Source of the DNA: Gammaproteobacteria bacterium
Lineage (GTDB): Bacteria > Pseudomonadota > Gammaproteobacteria > Competibacterales > Competibacteraceae
Reading direction: 5' to 3'
NCBI GenBank assembly: GCA_020047885.1
Contig: JAIFNF010000276.1
Span: forward strand, 1-11,794
Length of the DNA stretch: 11,794 bases
The notes below the pieces were generated by a model. That model made no database searches. It was given only the letters and a program-made list of their open reading frames with translations, and was not told where the DNA came from. A program made the translations under genes and the position numbers. The stretch's first letter is position 1. Every line of letters starts with the position of its first letter. Below are positions 9,310 to 11,794 of the stretch, piece after piece.

Positions 9310-9657
9310 ATGCCCTTAGTCACCTTTTCCAACCCTGAACATAAAATCAAAACCGTTTACGCCGTAGCGGGCAGCCACACCGAAACGGTCCTCAATCTGG
9401 CGAAGAACCACAAAATTCCCATTGCCTTTGATTGCCAGGATGGGGAATGTGGTACGTGCCTGGTGAAAGTCACGAGCCAGGCTAAGAAAGACCGGATGAG
9501 CGGCCCGCCAACGGAAAAGGAACGCAATCTGCTCAAACAACTCGGTAAACTCACCGATGAGGAGATCAGCCGCATCCTGGTCGACGATATTCCGCCCGCC
9601 TGGCGGCTGGCCTGCCAGATGATCGTGCGCGACGAAGATATCCTGGTCGAGTATTAG
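9310..9657 (+). CDS. fesII: Shethna protein II (FeSII)-like protective [2Fe-2S] ferredoxin
   Basis: This 115-residue [2Fe-2S] protein has ligands Cys42, Cys47, Cys50 and Cys102 (C-x4-C-x2-C-x51-C). It matches Azotobacter vinelandii FeSII in several blocks: a lysine-containing start (Lys12, Lys14) before VYAVAG, KIPIAFDCQDGECGTCLVKV, a PTEKERNLLKQLGKL insert, and DIPPAWRLACQMIVRDEDILVEY at the end. The long insert between the third and fourth cysteines distinguishes it from the shorter ferredoxin upstream. FeSII is known to form an O2-stable inactive complex with both nitrogenase components. A protective role here is inferred from homology. The start at 9310 is set by AGGAGA (9297-9302, seven-base spacing); a longer open frame from 9247 would overlap the previous gene. 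nifQ follows after 16 bases. The assignment rests on remembered family sequence. Confidence 0.88.
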   Translation: MPLVTFSNPEHKIKTVYAVAGSHTETVLNLAKNHKIPIAFDCQDGECGTCLVKVTSQAKKDRMSGPPTEKERNLLKQLGKLTDEEISRILVDDIPPAWRLACQMIVRDEDILVEY

Positions 9658-9673
9658 CGGGGAAGAGCGAACT

Positions 9674-10354
9674 GTGTCGCGGTCACTGCCCCCACTATCC
9701 CTGACGCTTCCCGCCACGGATCTTCGGCAGGAGGCTTATGGGAGATTGACGCGCTATCGCCGTGGCCTGCCCAACGATGAACCCCTGACGCAGATGCTGG
9801 CGACCCAGGTCAGCGGCGGCGGCGCGTTACCTTCCGGGCTGGGACTGGAGCCAGAACCCTTTAACGCCCTGCTGGCCCGACATTTTCCGGGTCTGCCGCT
9901 GAACGCCCCGCCCCGCCCCCCGCCCTGCTGGGACCTGCGTCTGCTGGAAGAACAGGAAGAATTGATCAACCTGTTGGATGGCCATCGGGCCGGACAGGAT
10001 CAATCTGAGGGCTGGTTGAGCATCATCCTCGCCACCGGGTGCATGGCGAATGATCATCTCTGGGAAGATCTGGGCTTGTGGTCACGGCGGGATTTGAGCG
10101 ATCTCATGCTCCGCAATTTCCCGATATTGGCGGTGCGCAATAGTCACGATATGAAGTGGAAGAAGTTTCTCTATAAGCAACTCTGCGAACAGGAAGGCGT
10201 TTATCTTTGCCGAGCGCCTTCCTGCGCAGTCTGTCGTGATTACGCGATCTGCTTTGGCGTGATTGACGCTTTTTACTGGATGATCCAGCACCTCACGCTA
10301 ACCGTTCGACTTCGTAAATCCCGCCAATCACCACATACTCTTCCTCACCCTTGA
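9674..10354 (+). CDS. nifQ: NifQ, molybdenum donor for FeMo-cofactor synthesis
   Basis: NifQ carries a Mo-Fe-S cluster and supplies molybdenum to the NifEN/NifH stage of FeMo-co assembly. The protein is 226 residues from a GTG start, with GAAGAG (9662-9667) six bases upstream. Family blocks are ATGCMANDHLWEDLGLWSRR (about residues 120-139) and NSHDMKWKKFLYKQLCEQEG. The C-terminal ligand motif is C-x4-C-x2-C-x5-C (Cys179, Cys184, Cys187, Cys193). The residues before about 110 are poorly conserved and proline-rich, as is common. The final 30 or so residues after CFG extend past the usual family end and overlap the convergent draT by 62 bases, so this tail is unlikely to matter for function. It is probably the last gene of the nifB operon. 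Confidence 0.94.
   Translation: MSRSLPPLSLTLPATDLRQEAYGRLTRYRRGLPNDEPLTQMLATQVSGGGALPSGLGLEPEPFNALLARHFPGLPLNAPPRPPPCWDLRLLEEQEELINLLDGHRAGQDQSEGWLSIILATGCMANDHLWEDLGLWSRRDLSDLMLRNFPILAVRNSHDMKWKKFLYKQLCEQEGVYLCRAPSCAVCRDYAICFGVIDAFYWMIQHLTLTVRLRKSRQSPHTLPHP
10190..10224. other. 10-bp stem-loop inside nifQ at the cysteine motif, downstream of draT
   Basis: CAGGAAGGCG (10190-10199) is the exact reverse complement of CGCCTTCCTG (10215-10224), with a 15-base loop. It lies in nifQ codons about 173-184, just before and in the cysteine motif. On the - strand it is about 69 bases beyond the draT stop codon, so it could mark or protect the 3' end of draT mRNA. No T-run follows on either strand. Confidence 0.5.
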
Positions 10355-11159
10355 GCATTCCCGGCAACAGCCGGTTGTAGAAGAACAGCTTGGTCAGGGG
10401 AACCTGTACCCGCAGCAGATGATCGCCGAATTCTTCAGCCCGCTCACGGTGGCCGCTGAAGGAACTGAGGTTGTTCAGCAGCACGATCCAGCGGTGCCGA
10501 TCCAGTTTCGCTAGTATCTGGTCATCGCAGAAGCGATTAAAGCCGCGATACAGACTGAGATGGGGCGCGACCGGCTGCGCCTGTTGCAGTTCATATTGGC
10601 AGTAGGCATACAGCAGATCGAGTTGCGCTTCGAGGGCATTCGTGCTGTACAAACCGTGGCTGCGCGCTTCCTGAAAATGCAGATAGGCGTCCTGGGTGCG
10701 GTCATCGAGCAAGCCACCGTGATAGCGGGTTAGCAGACCGAACCGCGATTCCACCCAACCTTTTAATACCGCCCCCTCCCGACTATCCGGGTCAAACGCC
10801 CAGCCGCGCACCATCCGTAAATAATCCGCCCGTCCCCGCAGCTTGGGTCGTCCTGGAGTCAGACCGACGTCCTCCAGCGCTGCCAGTCGGAAATACACCG
10901 TCATGTAATCCATAAACTGTTGCGCCCGGTCGGTGGGTTCCGTCAACGGCTCCAGCGCACGAAACAGTCGGCGGTGCAATTCCGCCACGCCATCAATCAA
11001 CAACGGCGCGGGATGGCGCTGAAAGGTCAGTCCGCCCAGCACCGCCGCGGGCAGGTTGCAATGATTGATCGGCAGACAGGCGTTTCGAGGCAAACGCAGG
11101 GCGCTTTCCGGCGCTCCATCAGGATTGTCATCAATCCGACAAACCCCGGTATTTGTCAT
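10293..11159 (-). CDS. draT: DraT, NAD+-dinitrogen-reductase ADP-D-ribosyltransferase
   Basis: DraT transfers ADP-ribose from NAD+ to Arg100 of NifH, switching nitrogenase off when ammonium rises or energy falls. The 288-residue length is typical. The family block LPINHCNLPAAVLGGLTFQRHP is at residues 29-50, and ESRFGLLTRYHGG at about 137-149. SLYRGF (Arg205), LNNLSSFS (229-235) and KGEEEYVVIGG (270-280) fit the R-S-ExE layout of ADP-ribosyltransferases; equating single residues is inference. The ATG at 11159 is preceded on this strand by a weak GGTGG. It is divergent from nifH, whose product carries the target arginine, and its 5' end holds NifA sites for nifH. Its 3' end overlaps nifQ. The usual partner draG is not in the window and cannot lie directly downstream, because nifQ occupies that place. 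Confidence 0.95.
   Translation of the reverse strand: MTNTGVCRIDDNPDGAPESALRLPRNACLPINHCNLPAAVLGGLTFQRHPAPLLIDGVAELHRRLFRALEPLTEPTDRAQQFMDYMTVYFRLAALEDVGLTPGRPKLRGRADYLRMVRGWAFDPDSREGAVLKGWVESRFGLLTRYHGGLLDDRTQDAYLHFQEARSHGLYSTNALEAQLDLLYAYCQYELQQAQPVAPHLSLYRGFNRFCDDQILAKLDRHRWIVLLNNLSSFSGHRERAEEFGDHLLRVQVPLTKLFFYNRLLPGMLKGEEEYVVIGGIYEVERLA
11126..11141 (+). promoter_or_regulatory. NifA upstream activator site for nifH, inside draT
   Basis: TGT (11126-11128) and ACA (11139-11141) are exactly ten bases apart. The site lies within the first dozen codons of draT on the opposite strand, 95 bases before the GG of the nifH promoter. That is almost the same distance as the first site of nifB (97 bases). 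Confidence 0.7.
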
Positions 11160-11169
11160 CTATGCCACC
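11154..11169 (+). promoter_or_regulatory. Degenerate second NifA site overlapping the draT start codon
   Basis: TGT (11154-11156), ten bases, then ACC (11167-11169) differs from the consensus at one base. It ends 67 bases before the nifH promoter GG, against 65 for the second nifB site. The draT start codon (11157-11159, complement) lies within it. Matched geometry is the main support. Confidence 0.45.
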
Positions 11170-11187
11170 CGCGTTGAAACCTGGTTA

Positions 11188-11200
11188 AAAGCGATTGTTA
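11188..11200 (-). promoter_or_regulatory. Possible IHF-like site in the nifH promoter
   Basis: On the - strand the bases read TAACAA-N4-TTT, two mismatches from the IHF consensus and with the same TAACAA core as the nifB site. It lies in an AT-rich block (about 11184-11210) between the activator sites and the -24 element. Confidence 0.3.
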
Positions 11201-11211
11201 TTAAAAAATAG

Positions 11212-11794
<583 letters not shown>

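Overview
The window looks like part of a nitrogen-fixation (nif) island from a GC-rich gammaproteobacterial diazotroph that probably also fixes CO2. The evidence is a NifJ-type pyruvate oxidoreductase, NifB, NifQ, DraT and NifH, a proteobacterial class I phosphoribulokinase, and NifA/sigma-54 style promoters. A purple or colourless sulfur bacterium, or a Competibacter-like lineage, would fit. The genus is inference.

Left part (1-4085, + strand): the C-terminal half of nifJ is followed by a dihydroorotate-dehydrogenase-like TIM barrel protein. A clean intrinsic terminator (3077-3107) closes this unit. Next comes phosphoribulokinase (prk), whose ribosome binding site places its start at 3216.

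Middle (4169-7132, + strand): a 987-residue protein with a degenerate N-terminal Ser/Thr kinase domain, an unrecognised helical-looking middle and a complete seven-blade WD40 propeller. The kinase domain lacks a Gly-rich loop, the VAIK lysine and the HRD aspartate, so it is probably a pseudokinase. About 340 bases without a gene follow. They hold a 22-base palindrome and then a full nif promoter: two NifA upstream activator sites (TGT-N10-ACA), an IHF-like site and a sigma-54 -24/-12 element.

Right part (7469-10354, + strand): a likely operon nifB - [2Fe-2S] ferredoxin - Shethna FeSII-like protective ferredoxin - nifQ. NifB makes the FeMo-co precursor NifB-co, NifQ supplies molybdenum, the first ferredoxin probably carries electrons, and the FeSII-like protein probably shields nitrogenase from oxygen. 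nifQ overlaps the end of draT, which is convergent on the - strand. DraT is the ADP-ribosyltransferase that switches off NifH at Arg100. draT and nifH are divergent. The nifH promoter elements reach back into the draT coding region and repeat the geometry of the nifB promoter. nifH runs off the right edge, with its P-loop, Cys97, Arg100 and Cys132 all visible.

The most notable observations are the matched NifA/sigma-54 layouts (one overlapping the draT start), the FeSII homologue inside a nifB operon, the apparent pseudokinase-WD40 protein set between carbon- and nitrogen-fixation genes, and the DHOD-like partner of NifJ that lacks the usual catalytic loop. I found no CRISPR array, rRNA, tRNA or insertion sequence.
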